Positions 8,596 to 18,163 are shown, counted from the first letter of the stretch. The stretch is DNA of 64,000 nucleotides from Bacillota bacterium (GCA_023397675.1 JAEWTV010000112.1:62001-126000), one strand, 5' to 3'. A program made the numbers and translations. Notes: a model not told the origin generated them from the letters alone.

Positions 8596-8698
8596 TTTCC
8601 GACCCTCTAAATATGTAAAATTTTTAAGACATTATTCTATATGTTTCAGTATCGGGAATAATTACATATTTGAGGTCACTGTAACAATTGCGTAAACT

Positions 8699-8732
8699 AA
8701 AAGGGAGTCTGAACAATGTCACACTCCCTTTT
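8699..8732. terminator. Terminator downstream of the Dus gene
   Basis: AAAAGGGAGT pairs with ACTCCCTTTT around a 13-nt loop. The T-run on either side suggests it can work in both directions, but only the minus-strand gene to its right ends here. Confidence 0.85.
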
Positions 8733-8741
8733 GTTTAATCC

Positions 8742-9701
8742 TCAGCTTAGATCCACATCGTAGTCGTCTAAAACCTCCTGCTCCCTGAACAGGCTTGAAA
8801 CTGCATCTTCATAATCACGCAATCTTACAGACTTTTTAATTTTCTTTGCATATTTTTCATGGTTGGAAAACGCCAAAACCATATAGCCCCAGGTTTCCTT
8901 CATTTTATACAAAACATTTATATCTCCTGACAAAACCTTCTTATAGTCACTGTATATTTTATCATGGAATTCCCGCAGCAATTTCTTATCTAATTTAACA
9001 TTGCTTCTGATTTCTCCGGTCAATCCCGGGTTAATCAACAAACCCCTTCCAATCATAACTGAATTAACCGCTGTGAACTGAGCCACGAAATCACGGTATC
9101 TTTTGATCGTAAACATATCCCCGTTATAGCATAAGGGAACTTTACTCCAACTTAGAGCATGCTTAAAGGTCTCCAAATTGGGCTTGTTTTTGTAAAAATC
9201 CTTTTGAATTCTGGGGTGAATTGTAAGCTCTTGGATTGGGTATTTATTGAATATAGCAAGCAACTCTTCAAACTCCTCAGCGCTATCAATACCTATTCTT
9301 GTTTTAATTGAAATTTTAGTACCACCCCAAGAAAAAACCTCATAAAGGAATTTATCAAGTTGTGACGGCACTGAAAGAAAGCCTGAACCCTTGTTTTTAG
9401 ATACCACGGTTCCTGAAGGGCAACCCAGATTCAGATTTATCTCCTCATAACCCATAGCCCTTATTTTTTCTGCCATAAGTATAAAGTCTCTTGAATTGTT
9501 GGTCAGTATTTGAGGGACCAAAACCAATCCCCGGTTGTTTTCAGGTGCAATATCTTCCAATTCCCGCTTCCTAAAACTCGCTGTCTTATTTGCAGCAATA
9601 AATGGGGAAAAGTATTTATCGATATTGTTAAAATAAGCATGCTGAGCATTTCTATAGATATACCCAGTCAGACCTTCCATAGGTGCCAAGTAGAATTTCA
9701 T
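8742..9701 (-). CDS. tRNA-dihydrouridine synthase (Dus family)
   Basis: 319-residue FMN-dependent enzyme that reduces specific uridines in tRNA to dihydrouridine. It opens with the family motif MKFYLAPMEGLTG and has the flavin-site segments NLNLGCPSGTVVSKNKGSG (with the catalytic Cys), KTRIGID, LTIHPRI, YNGDMFT and VMIGRGLL in the expected order, i.e. a TIM barrel followed by a short helical domain. Length is typical. It is a single-gene unit. The sequence resembles the shorter Dus paralogs of Clostridia; which tRNA position it modifies is not clear. Confidence 0.92.
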   Translation of the reverse strand: MKFYLAPMEGLTGYIYRNAQHAYFNNIDKYFSPFIAANKTASFRKRELEDIAPENNRGLVLVPQILTNNSRDFILMAEKIRAMGYEEINLNLGCPSGTVVSKNKGSGFLSVPSQLDKFLYEVFSWGGTKISIKTRIGIDSAEEFEELLAIFNKYPIQELTIHPRIQKDFYKNKPNLETFKHALSWSKVPLCYNGDMFTIKRYRDFVAQFTAVNSVMIGRGLLINPGLTGEIRSNVKLDKKLLREFHDKIYSDYKKVLSGDINVLYKMKETWGYMVLAFSNHEKYAKKIKKSVRLRDYEDAVSSLFREQEVLDDYDVDLS

Positions 9702-9811
9702 GGTATCTTCCTTTTTACTATATCTCTATTCAACGCTGTCTTTATTAGTAATTAAAATAATATCATATTTTTACAACAGAAACATTTTTTATATCTCTTA
9801 TTCCCTCTGGA

Positions 9812-11599
9812 TTACAATATATTAACCTGCACCATCCACAAACAAAACAACAGATTTAATAAACTCCAAAGAGAAAGTAAAACTTTCTTCGTAATATATG
9901 ATTTCCTTACCCAGTGGTAAATCGTATATAAAATACCCACCGCACTTGCTACAGCTAAAAGTATGCCAAAAATCATTACAGCCGATGTCTTCGATAAAAG
10001 TGTAAAGCTGCTTATTCCTGAAAATATTATAACAGCCAGAACAACAAACAAAACAAATTGAGCTATTGTTATTCCAGCGAGTATGTTGTTACTTTTTCTA
10101 CGTACTATTCTAATAACACATGCAACCGTTAAAAATAGCGACACCAGTGCAAATAGTCCAACAATCAATAGCTGAACATTATTATGTTCATACCAGCTTG
10201 TACGAACATATGATATAGCCGAATCAGTTGCAAAAAAGCCTCTTCCATCTCTTTCAACATACTTCATGTTTCCCAGTGGCGTACTATAATAGTTTTCACC
10301 GATAGCAATAAGCTTTTTCCCATTCATTTCAAAGCCCTTGGAAATACTGCCTGATATTTTGAATACTCTGTCAGGGATAAGGAAATTCATAACTTTTTCA
10401 ATTTTATTGAAGTTTGAACGTGCATCAATATAGTATCCGCTTATATCTTCAGTCTGTTTTCCCGTAAATATTTCATCCGTTTTTCCCTTACCCATCACCA
10501 TATTACTTATTGCTTGTCCAAAAAGCACTTTGGAACTAATATCATGCATTATTGAATCAAGTGTATCATCTGACAAATAAGTATTGAAAGATATAAACAC
10601 ACCTGTTTTCTGTCCGGGATATATTATTATCCTTGAAAAGAAGTTTTTGGTTTCACCCTTTTTCTCAAAATATACAACGCCGTTATATTCTCTCCTGTTC
10701 CACGTAAGCCCTATTCCTTCAAATTCTTCCGACATTGTAAAATGCCTTGCGAAAATATCCTGCTTGCCTTTGTTACTTAATATATCTTCTCTTTTATCAT
10801 CTAAAAGCCAAAGCATATATTTTGCCATGTCATCAGCAGAAGACACCCCAGATCCTTCTGGGTACAGGTTTATGAAAGGTTCACTTGTCTCTTCACCTTT
10901 AGCGTCGTAAGCTTTTGATACATCAATATTTTTATTCTGAAGCCTAAAAGAGGTTTTATCCATTTTAAGCGGCTTAAAAATGCTTTCTTCTACATATTCA
11001 TAAAAATCCTGCCCGGTAATACGTTCAATTATATAAGCTGCCAATGCAATGCCATAATTGGAGTATGATACAACCTGGCCCGGAATAAACTCTTGCGAAG
11101 GCATATACTTTCTTATGCTGACCTTAAGAGGTTCTGCCTTGTCAATATCATAAACAGCAATACCTGATAGCATATCTTCAAAACCAGCAGTATGAGTAAG
11201 CAGGTTATTCAGTGTAAAATCATGTTTGAACCTTGGAAAGTCCTTTTCAAGATACTTATATACTGAGGTATTCATATCAAGTATACCTTTTTCAGAAAGC
11301 TGCTCGGCTGCAATTGCTACAAAAGTTTTTGACACAGAACCTATCCGGAATGCTATATTTTGTCCATCTGCTTTAACATCGTTCTTTTCATCTGCATACC
11401 CGTATCCTTTACAATAATCAATCTTTCCATTACTGACAACAGACACGACAGCACCCTTTACTTTTTTATCTTTCACCATCTTTGAAATTGTTGCTTCAAG
11501 ATATTGGGACACATTACCACTGCCCTCGGCAAAAGCATTAAAAGGTATCATACTCATAAATAAGACCACTACAAGACAAGCAATTATTATTTTTTTCAT
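9812..11599 (-). CDS. CubicO/beta-lactamase-family serine hydrolase, membrane-anchored
   Basis: 595 residues. A signal peptide (about 1-24, ending AFAEG) is followed by a serine-beta-lactamase-like domain to about residue 350. This has the SxxK catalytic pair Ser88-Lys91 (RIGSVSKTF) and a YSN triad (VVSYSNYGIA). A linker domain follows, then four or five hydrophobic segments from about 475 to the C-terminus, which would anchor the catalytic domain on the outer face of the membrane. Relatives act as D-amino-acid peptidases, esterases or penicillin-binding proteins; the substrate is unknown. It lies 27 bp after the isoprenylcysteine-methyltransferase-like gene and probably shares its transcript. 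Together with the upstream two-component genes this suggests an envelope-stress or antimicrobial-response cluster. Confidence 0.88.
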   Translation of the reverse strand: MKKIIIACLVVVLFMSMIPFNAFAEGSGNVSQYLEATISKMVKDKKVKGAVVSVVSNGKIDYCKGYGYADEKNDVKADGQNIAFRIGSVSKTFVAIAAEQLSEKGILDMNTSVYKYLEKDFPRFKHDFTLNNLLTHTAGFEDMLSGIAVYDIDKAEPLKVSIRKYMPSQEFIPGQVVSYSNYGIALAAYIIERITGQDFYEYVEESIFKPLKMDKTSFRLQNKNIDVSKAYDAKGEETSEPFINLYPEGSGVSSADDMAKYMLWLLDDKREDILSNKGKQDIFARHFTMSEEFEGIGLTWNRREYNGVVYFEKKGETKNFFSRIIIYPGQKTGVFISFNTYLSDDTLDSIMHDISSKVLFGQAISNMVMGKGKTDEIFTGKQTEDISGYYIDARSNFNKIEKVMNFLIPDRVFKISGSISKGFEMNGKKLIAIGENYYSTPLGNMKYVERDGRGFFATDSAISYVRTSWYEHNNVQLLIVGLFALVSLFLTVACVIRIVRRKSNNILAGITIAQFVLFVVLAVIIFSGISSFTLLSKTSAVMIFGILLAVASAVGILYTIYHWVRKSYITKKVLLSLWSLLNLLFCLWMVQVNIL

Positions 11600-11626
11600 T
11601 TTTAGCCCTCCAACACTATGTAATTG

Positions 11627-12238
11627 CTAAACTATAAACGGTATAAACCTTTTCGTTTTTTTCATGTACTCGCCATAACTGTCTCCAAATTCAGCCAGCA
11701 TGTCCTTCTCTTCACGCTTAGCAAGACGTACATACATAAATATCATTACAGGATAGAGTATTAACATTGGGAGTGTTGCCCACTCACAAAGCATTCCGAA
11801 TGAAAGAAGAAGCAGACCCGTATACTGAGGATGCCTTATGTACTTATATATACCTGTACTTACCAATATTCCCTTACCTGATTGCTTGGACCAGTATTTC
11901 TTATAGATGTTGTACCAACCGTTTATTATCAAAATAAGCGCAGTAACAGCACAACAAATATTTATATACATACCCAAGTAACCTATTGAAGAGTTAAGCG
12001 TGTGTCCCCAAAGAACCCCATCAGGCAGGTTTTTTCCTGTTATCCATGAAATCACATACATACTGAAAGGAATTCCATGCATTTCCATAGCAAAAGCAAT
12101 AATAAAAGAGAAATAAGTTCCTGCAGGTTTCTTATCCATCTTTTTATAAAATGGAATAAAAAGAAGAATAACTCCATATAGAACAACGAAAAACAATACC
12201 CCTAACCAATTATGAAAGTGACCTTGTAGTGTTTCCAT
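11627..12238 (-). CDS. Isoprenylcysteine carboxyl methyltransferase-like membrane protein
   Basis: 203 residues. ATG at 12238 is chosen because GGGGG lies just upstream; an ATG four codons earlier has no such site. Five or so membrane helices are visible. The C-terminal part carries the phospholipid-methyltransferase/ICMT signature YIRHPQYTGLLLL and a final EEKDMLAEFGDSYGEYMKKT segment, typical of small bacterial proteins of this superfamily. In bacteria these probably methylate membrane lipids or small hydrophobic molecules with SAM; the substrate is unknown. It is followed by the CubicO hydrolase gene. Confidence 0.85.
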   Translation of the reverse strand: METLQGHFHNWLGVLFFVVLYGVILLFIPFYKKMDKKPAGTYFSFIIAFAMEMHGIPFSMYVISWITGKNLPDGVLWGHTLNSSIGYLGMYINICCAVTALILIINGWYNIYKKYWSKQSGKGILVSTGIYKYIRHPQYTGLLLLSFGMLCEWATLPMLILYPVMIFMYVRLAKREEKDMLAEFGDSYGEYMKKTKRFIPFIV

Positions 12239-12260
12239 AACAACCCCCATTTTTATTAAA

Positions 12261-12323
12261 AAACAGCCGACTTTTGAATATTATGTTACTAGTGTAACAA
12301 GCTATCCTTAAATCAGGCTGTTT
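12261..12323 (-). terminator. Probable terminator after the two-component genes
   Basis: AAACAGCC and GGCTGTTT enclose a 47-nt loop that holds a second small hairpin (TGTTAC/GTAACA). On the minus strand the outer stem runs into TTTTTTAAT. The large loop makes it a weak or partial terminator. Confidence 0.5.
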
Positions 12324-12347
12324 GAAATCTTAAATCCGTCTTAAAAA

Positions 12348-13757
12348 TTATTTAATTCTGGGAATTTTTATAGTAAATTCACATCCAAGACCTTCTCCTG
12401 TAGTCAGATTTATGCTTCCCCCATGTGCTTTAATAATTTTCTCAGCAATAGCAAGTCCCAGCCCTGTTCCACCCGTTTGTGAGTTTCTTGAATTGTCTGC
12501 CCTAACAAAGGGAAGGAAGATATCCTTGGCCAGTGCTTCAGGAATGCCTATTCCGTTATCCTTAAGAACAATTACGGCTTGTTCTGCCTGTTCAAATACT
12601 ATCAGAGCCATTTCTGTTCCTTTTGGGTTGTATTTTACTGCATTTGCAACAAGGTTGTGGAACACTCTTTTCATTTGCACAGTATCCATCATAGAATAGA
12701 TTTCCTTTTCAGGAATTTCAAAATCATACGTCAAACCTGCATTATCCAGCAACGGAATAAACGAACCCATTTCCTCTCTCAAAAATTCACATATATCCAC
12801 TCTGGTTGTGTTTATCCTGAATTCAGGACTTTCCAATTTCGACAATTCAAACATTTCTGTAATGAGGTTGTTTGCACGTATACTGTTTTCGTAAATGATT
12901 CGCGTACAGGAGACACGTTCGTCCAGAGGCATATCTGGCCTGTTGTTTAAATGTTCTGCATAGCCCATAATACTTGCAAGAGGGTTCTTAATATCATGAG
13001 ATATGTCAAGTATCAGCTTCTTACGGTTCTCTTCCGACTGTTTTCTAAGCGATATTTCCTGTTCAACCTGTGAAGCCATTGCATTAAAAGTATCTTGTAT
13101 TTCTGCAAACTCATTTTTCAGATTGAGCTCAACCCTTGCAGAATAATCCCCGTTTTTAAAGCGTTTAACACTACTGCTAAGTTTCTTTAAAGGGTTTATT
13201 ATACCTATTGAACTTATCTTTGAGTAAATTATAGTCGTTATTGCAAGCATTAAAAAATAAAAAATCAAAATTGCAATTATAACTCCGGCCACATCATCAG
13301 TATCAGCTGATGTATATTTTGTATTATGAGCTATTGCAAAGTCAATTCTAAAGGACGTAGGAAATGTCACTATAAGCCAGAACTTTTCTTTTTGATTATA
13401 TTTAATACTGTAGCTGTACTCCACTCCTTTACTTTTCGATTGCATTAAAAAGTCAGTGAATTCCTGTACAGTAAGCTTCTGCTTTGAAATAGTATCCAAG
13501 CCCTTTGAGAATACCATTTCATAATCACTGTTAATAACCTGTATCCCACCTCCGTTTTTAATAACCCCATCCATGTCAATTTCCTTGTAATTGTTTTTCA
13601 TAAGATCTTCTGCTTTAAAATTATTTTTTACGAGATTTTTTGATATAGTATGATTTGAAAAATCCAGGAGCATAAGAGAAAACACTGCAATGAGAGCCGA
13701 GATAAAAAACATAAGAACATAATTAATCAAAAAACGGTTGGAAATGCTTTTCCTCAT
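12348..13757 (-). CDS. Sensor histidine kinase (HAMP, HisKA, HATPase)
   Basis: 469 residues. Topology: membrane helix about 8-28, an extracytoplasmic loop of about 125 residues, second helix about 157-178, HAMP linker (about 180-232). A HisKA dimerisation domain follows with the phosphoacceptor H-box DISHDIKNPLASIMGY. The ATP-binding domain shows VANAVKYNP (N box), LKDNGIGIP (G1) and TGGTGLGLAIAEKI (G2). Its start overlaps the response-regulator stop by 4 bp, so the two are translated together and form a cognate pair. The extracellular ligand is not evident. Confidence 0.93.
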   Translation of the reverse strand: MRKSISNRFLINYVLMFFISALIAVFSLMLLDFSNHTISKNLVKNNFKAEDLMKNNYKEIDMDGVIKNGGGIQVINSDYEMVFSKGLDTISKQKLTVQEFTDFLMQSKSKGVEYSYSIKYNQKEKFWLIVTFPTSFRIDFAIAHNTKYTSADTDDVAGVIIAILIFYFLMLAITTIIYSKISSIGIINPLKKLSSSVKRFKNGDYSARVELNLKNEFAEIQDTFNAMASQVEQEISLRKQSEENRKKLILDISHDIKNPLASIMGYAEHLNNRPDMPLDERVSCTRIIYENSIRANNLITEMFELSKLESPEFRINTTRVDICEFLREEMGSFIPLLDNAGLTYDFEIPEKEIYSMMDTVQMKRVFHNLVANAVKYNPKGTEMALIVFEQAEQAVIVLKDNGIGIPEALAKDIFLPFVRADNSRNSQTGGTGLGLAIAEKIIKAHGGSINLTTGEGLGCEFTIKIPRIK

Positions 13758-14458
13758 AAGCCGCCCCCATCCTGCCTTTGGAACTTGTATCCTATGCCCC
13801 TGACAGTAATAAGATAAACAGGATTTTTAGGATCTTCCTCTATCTTGTTCCTTACATGGCTTATGTGAACCATTATTGTATTATCATCAAAATAATCTTC
13901 CTCGTTCCAAATTGCGTTATAAAGCTGTTTTTTTGTAAATACCCTTGATGGGTTTTCCATAAGGTACTTAAGAAGCTTAAACTCCTTTGCATTGAGTTCA
14001 ACAACTACTCCTTCCCTATAGACGCAGCAGCTGTCTTTATCAAGCACAAGACTGCCACATTCAATTCTATTTGACATTTCTTTTTTATCGGAAGAATACT
14101 CAAGGTTTCTTCTAAGTTGTGCCCCTATTCTGGCTATAAGCTCTGCCATACTGAATGGCTTTACAAGGTAATCATCCGCACCTATACCCAGCCCAAGAAT
14201 CTTATCCATGTCATCTCCCCTAGCTGTAAGAAAAATTACCGGAAGTTTGCTGAACTCTCTTATTTTTCGAAGCAAGTTGAAGCCATCAAGCCTTGGCATC
14301 ATTACATCAAAAACAGCCAAATCCACTGATTCATTCTGAACAACCTCCAAAGCCTCTACCCCATCCTTTACAGCAAAGACTGTATACCCCTCCTGTTCAA
14401 GATTCAGCTTTATAAGGTTTCTTATGTCTTTTTCATCCTCAGCTATCAGAATATTCAT
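13754..14458 (-). CDS. OmpR/PhoB-family response regulator
   Basis: 234 residues. The receiver domain (1-118) has the acidic pair E7/D8, the phosphoacceptor Asp51 (AVFDVMMP), the conserved TAR and the Lys in LVKPFS. The C-terminal winged helix (about 135-230) ends with the family signature HISHVRNKIEEDP and VRGIGYKF. First gene of the pair with the histidine kinase. Genes directly downstream (methyltransferase-like and CubicO hydrolase) are candidate targets or co-transcribed members; this is inferred from position. Confidence 0.94.
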   Translation of the reverse strand: MNILIAEDEKDIRNLIKLNLEQEGYTVFAVKDGVEALEVVQNESVDLAVFDVMMPRLDGFNLLRKIREFSKLPVIFLTARGDDMDKILGLGIGADDYLVKPFSMAELIARIGAQLRRNLEYSSDKKEMSNRIECGSLVLDKDSCCVYREGVVVELNAKEFKLLKYLMENPSRVFTKKQLYNAIWNEEDYFDDNTIMVHISHVRNKIEEDPKNPVYLITVRGIGYKFQRQDGGGL

Positions 14459-14524
14459 TTAGAAATCACCTCAACCTAGTCTCATACATCATATAATAGC
14501 AGATAAAGCTATCAGATTAAACCA

Positions 14525-14550
14525 AAAAATCAACCCTAAGGTTGATTTTT
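14525..14550. terminator. Terminator after the TSCPD gene
   Basis: AAAAATCAACC and GGTTGATTTTT, an 11-bp perfect stem with a CTAA loop and A/T runs on both sides; usable in both directions. Confidence 0.85.
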
Positions 14551-14577
14551 ACATCCCGGACTTTATATTAATGAGCT

Positions 14578-14850
14578 TTAAAAGGAGCTTACTTCTTTGT
14601 CACTAGACTTTTCAAGCTGAAGTTTTAAGGCTTTTGCCAGTTGTTCAGGGCATGAGGTATTTCTCCATTCGCATTTGATACCTTCAAGCCTGCTGATTAC
14701 ATCTTCTACTCTCATACCCTCTACCAGCCTGCCGATACCCTGTGAATTTCCACTGCAGCCAGAAATAAAATTAACATTCTTTAAAATACCATTTTCGATT
14801 TCAAATTCTATTTTTCTTGAACATACACCCTGTGTCTTATATTCAATCAT
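14578..14850 (-). CDS. TSCPD domain-containing protein (TIGR03905)
   Basis: 90 residues, the full length of this small family. It has the conserved CS at the N-terminus (GVCSRKIEF), the SGCSGNSQGIGRLVEGM core and the TSCPEQLA motif that names the domain. The same domain occurs near the C-terminus of some vitamin-B12-dependent ribonucleotide reductases. The three or four cysteines suggest metal binding. Standalone copies have no demonstrated function. Single-gene unit. Confidence 0.9.
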   Translation of the reverse strand: MIEYKTQGVCSRKIEFEIENGILKNVNFISGCSGNSQGIGRLVEGMRVEDVISRLEGIKCEWRNTSCPEQLAKALKLQLEKSSDKEVSSF

Positions 14851-14928
14851 AAATAATCCCCTAAAATACCATTAAATATTTGCCAACCTAATTATAACAT
14901 AAGATACAAAAAAGGTTTATATATAAGT

Positions 14929-14961
14929 AAATGGGATACTCAATAGCTGAGTATCCCATTT
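14929..14961. terminator. Terminator after the stalk-domain hydrolase
   Basis: AAATGGGATACTCA pairs perfectly with TGAGTATCCCATTT around a 5-nt loop. Confidence 0.88.
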
Positions 14962-14976
14962 CAAGTTTTTAAGTAT

Positions 14977-16563
14977 CTATTTCACTGTTTCAATCCATTT
15001 GCTTATATCATCTATCACGTACCCTGGAACATTGGCTTGGTTAAAGTACTCCATATTAGTGCTCATTTCGCCTTCTCCCTCGGTATACATATGATTAAGC
15101 TTAGGGTAAAGCTTAAAACTTACATTCTGCTTGCTCGAAAGGGCATCCTTCCAGCCTTGGAAGTCTTTTGCAGCTAAGACCTGGTAATCTCTTGCTCCCT
15201 GCATTATAAGGAGAGGAGTATTTATTTTTTTGGCAACCTCTGTTTGGTTATATGTCTTCAAGTCTGCCCACCAATATGTATCCCCTAAAGCAAAACCCTT
15301 TGGAGGATTATCTGCTGAAAAATCCGGGTTATTTATCATGCTGTACTGGTTAATTAAATAATCAAGTTGTTCCTTATTAAGCTGTCCAAGATTGTAAAAA
15401 TATCGATACTGATCCATTGTTATATCCTGAAGCGGTCTTGAATTTCCGCTCATCATAACCGCTCCCTTAATTAAGCCCTTATCAACGGAACTTATTATTC
15501 GGGGCACCAACATAGCCCCTTGACTATGCCCTATTACGAATATGCTTGATTTATCAATCTCCGGAAGACCCGCCAGGTAATTCACTGCAGCAACAACGTC
15601 ATCTATAACCTCTTCTTTTACCGTAGCTTTTTTTACAGTCGCATAGGATGCATTGTACTCAAAAGATCTTTTATCATATCTTAGCACCGCAATATTTTTA
15701 GAAGCTAATCCAACCGCGATATCCCTAAACGGCTTTAAAGGCCCTACTGTTTCATCCATATCATTTGGGCCGGAGCCATGGACAAGAACTACCACCGGAA
15801 ATGGTCCTTTTCCTTCAGGGACAGTGAGGATTCCCGGAAGTTTCCATTTACCATCTCCAAATGAAACTTCTTTTTCAGTATAATTTGCCTTAACATCATA
15901 TGTAGGTGCCTTATACGGCATTACAGGAACAATGTCAACCTTAAAATCTGCTATCTGCAGGCTTGAATCAAACCTCACCGCAAACCTGAAAGGTCCTGAA
16001 GTTGGAGTATTATAACTTATCATAACACTGTTATGAACAGCGTTCTTTTCTATTGATATATCCAGTGGCTTAAGCTCACCCAGCGGTTTAAAAATATTTG
16101 CGCCGTAAGCCTTTATTACATCCGAGGTAATGTCCTGTTTTAAGTCTGTATTGTAAAGCATTTTACAATCGCTTACATCACCGTTTTTTATTAAATCCAC
16201 ATATTTTACAGCGATTATTTTAATAGCATCCTCCCAGGTTAACTTTGGTGAAAAAGCATTATTGATAAGTTCTAGCGGAACTTTGACCCTGTTATTCACT
16301 ATCTGTATTTTGTCATCAAGTGGAGCCTTCTTTCCATTAATTTCAGCACTTCCGGACTCTAGCCTCAGTGTAAGGATATTGTTATCCTTTTTTACAGTAA
16401 CCACATTTTTATCATAGTTTACGCTTGCACCTACAGCTTCACAAATTAGCCTTAGCGGAACATAAACATCTTTATCAGAGACTTGTGCTGCACTAACTGC
16501 TGTAAAATTAAATCCACAGAACAGCACTGCTGCAGTCATTATAAATGCAAATATTTTTTTCAT
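14977..16563 (-). CDS. Secreted alpha/beta hydrolase with stalk (copper-amine-oxidase-like) domain
   Basis: 528 residues. The start is taken at ATG 16563, after AAAGGA; the frame is open further upstream but that part overlaps the preceding gene. A signal peptide (1-25, ending VSAAQ) is followed by a copper amine oxidase N-like 'stalk' domain (YVPLRLICEAVGASVNY... LELI). Then comes a DUF3887-like linker and an alpha/beta-hydrolase domain from about 240 to the end. This has VLVHGSGPND (oxyanion loop), GHSQGAML (nucleophile Ser elbow), an Asp region around MQGARDYQV and the final His in KLNHMYTEG. Likely an esterase or peptidase acting at the cell surface. It lies 17 bp after the DUF1648 gene, so it is probably the third gene of the GntR operon. 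Confidence 0.9.
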   Translation of the reverse strand: MKKIFAFIMTAAVLFCGFNFTAVSAAQVSDKDVYVPLRLICEAVGASVNYDKNVVTVKKDNNILTLRLESGSAEINGKKAPLDDKIQIVNNRVKVPLELINNAFSPKLTWEDAIKIIAVKYVDLIKNGDVSDCKMLYNTDLKQDITSDVIKAYGANIFKPLGELKPLDISIEKNAVHNSVMISYNTPTSGPFRFAVRFDSSLQIADFKVDIVPVMPYKAPTYDVKANYTEKEVSFGDGKWKLPGILTVPEGKGPFPVVVLVHGSGPNDMDETVGPLKPFRDIAVGLASKNIAVLRYDKRSFEYNASYATVKKATVKEEVIDDVVAAVNYLAGLPEIDKSSIFVIGHSQGAMLVPRIISSVDKGLIKGAVMMSGNSRPLQDITMDQYRYFYNLGQLNKEQLDYLINQYSMINNPDFSADNPPKGFALGDTYWWADLKTYNQTEVAKKINTPLLIMQGARDYQVLAAKDFQGWKDALSSKQNVSFKLYPKLNHMYTEGEGEMSTNMEYFNQANVPGYVIDDISKWIETVK

Positions 16564-16580
16564 AACCTTCATTCCTTTCT

Positions 16581-17711
16581 TTACTTTGTAAATGTAATTA
16601 CTGCTATTGTAAAAGCGGCCAAAACTACAATAAATCCTAAAGCAACCGCCCATGCTCCCGGTCTGCCAAAATTAATTGTCCAGCCTACACCAAACCTCTT
16701 TTCAACAAAAATCGAAGGGTCGTCAGGGTTGCAATATATAAGTCCGAGTTTCCAGAACTTATCTTCATCCCTGTTGGCAATCTTTTTCTCACCATTGTCT
16801 TCTACATAGCCCTTTACATGAATTCTGCTGCCACCTTGACCGGTCTTTATTGAAAGTACAATAGAACCTATAAGAATACCTAATGTAAATATTATTATCA
16901 CGCCACTTAGCAGCCACGAGTCCTTTAAAAAACCAAATGTAAAAAGTTGAATAAATACAAACAAAACCAATAAAGCCAAGCCTGTAATGATAATAAAGGA
17001 GGTCCACCTGTATCTGAACAACCTATTCTGTTCTGACGAAACTTCAGGATTTGATGAATTGATTACCTGCTTTGACTTTCCTATCATCCAATACGAAAAC
17101 ATCATCGTAAAGGTCATGAAAATCTGCACAAGGGGCACCCACATTATTGTCATGTAAGATTTGTCTGCCCATCTGTCTATAGCTCCTTCAATATTCCAAT
17201 GCATTGGTATCCTTGCAGGAATTTCATCGTATAATGCAATTCCCATTGCCGCGGTAGCAACGATCATTATTGCATAAAGTAAGAACCATAAGGGTGAGAC
17301 TACCGACTTTTTACTTCTAAAACTTGTATCTATAACAACTGTTTGGGTTCTTCCGGCAGTCCATTTTTCTTTTGCTTTTAAATCCTTCATCTTTTTATGC
17401 CCATTCATGTAATATACATACATAAAGAATAAATTCACCAGCATGGAAGCAGGTATCAGAAGGAATACAGCGTCTGAAGGCTCAAGCAACACTGCTGCAA
17501 GTACAATCAGGGCTAAAACCCCGCATGAAATCAAAGTCTTTTTTATGTAGCTCCCTCTTATCTCTTTTATCTCTGTGCATGAATTTACCTCTTCAGGTAT
17601 GCTTATACCAAAGCTCTCGGTTTTTCTCGTAATATATGGCGTTATAACCGCCATTATTATAGTAGATATATTACAAATAAAGAAAAATATAATCATTGAA
17701 AGCGTCTTCAT
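16581..17711 (-). CDS. DUF1648/DUF5808 membrane protein
   Basis: 376 residues with about seven membrane helices. The DUF1648 signature (YDEIPARIPMHWNIEGAIDRW) is in the middle and a DUF5808 segment (DKFWKLGLIYCNPDDPS... FGVGWTINFGRP) is near the C-terminus. Related proteins include the SdpI immunity family, so a role in protecting against peptide toxins or in stress-responsive membrane function is possible, not shown. Start overlaps the GntR gene stop by 4 bp: a typical regulator plus membrane protein pair, followed by a secreted hydrolase. Confidence 0.88.
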   Translation of the reverse strand: MKTLSMIIFFFICNISTIIMAVITPYITRKTESFGISIPEEVNSCTEIKEIRGSYIKKTLISCGVLALIVLAAVLLEPSDAVFLLIPASMLVNLFFMYVYYMNGHKKMKDLKAKEKWTAGRTQTVVIDTSFRSKKSVVSPLWFLLYAIMIVATAAMGIALYDEIPARIPMHWNIEGAIDRWADKSYMTIMWVPLVQIFMTFTMMFSYWMIGKSKQVINSSNPEVSSEQNRLFRYRWTSFIIITGLALLVLFVFIQLFTFGFLKDSWLLSGVIIIFTLGILIGSIVLSIKTGQGGSRIHVKGYVEDNGEKKIANRDEDKFWKLGLIYCNPDDPSIFVEKRFGVGWTINFGRPGAWAVALGFIVVLAAFTIAVITFTK

Positions 17712-18103
17712 TTTTCTGCACCCCCTTCAATCAATTCAGAATATAAAGTACTGCATATTTTTGTGAACTGCTCCAACTCCATACCTCTGCAATATGCCTC
17801 CGAAACAATAGGCCTCAAATCATTTACAAGTCTCTCCCTATATTCATCCGTAACTGACGGGCCATCGCCAGGGTTTACTACGACACCCTTTTGTCTGTGT
17901 ACAATAATAAACCCATCCTGTTTCAGGTAATTATATGCCTTATTGACTGTATGAAGATTGATCCCCAAATCTACGGCAAACTGCCTCACTGAAGGTAGAG
18001 ATTCCCCCTTTTTTAGCTTTCCGGTAGCAATACCTTCAATAATTTGTAGCTTTATCTGCAGGTATATTGGAACTTCAGATTCAAAATCCACCTTGAGCAG
18101 CAC
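17708..18103 (-). CDS. GntR-family transcriptional regulator (YtrA type)
   Basis: 131 residues: an N-terminal winged helix (PIYLQIKLQIIEGIATGKLK, LPSVRQFAVDLGINLHTVNKAYNYL, then the wing GFIIVHRQKGVVV). A short helical C-terminal tail of about 50 residues with no large ligand domain makes it YtrA-like. Such regulators usually repress their own operon and are released in response to cell-wall stress. A perfect palindrome immediately upstream (18,131-18,163) is the probable operator. It leads the GntR - membrane protein - hydrolase operon. Confidence 0.92.
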   Translation of the reverse strand: MLLKVDFESEVPIYLQIKLQIIEGIATGKLKKGESLPSVRQFAVDLGINLHTVNKAYNYLKQDGFIIVHRQKGVVVNPGDGPSVTDEYRERLVNDLRPIVSEAYCRGMELEQFTKICSTLYSELIEGGAEK

Positions 18104-18130
18104 TTTATCACCTCGTCAATATAACAAAGT

Positions 18131-18163
18131 TATAACTGTTATAGTTATAATATAACAGTTATA
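18131..18163. promoter_or_regulatory. Probable GntR operator palindrome
   Basis: TATAACTGTTATA, a 7-nt spacer GTTATAA, then TATAACAGTTATA. The two 13-bp arms are perfect reverse complements and lie 28 bp before the GntR start. The AT-rich arms and position fit an autorepressor site for a YtrA-type regulator; the arms could also contribute promoter elements. Confidence 0.75.
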
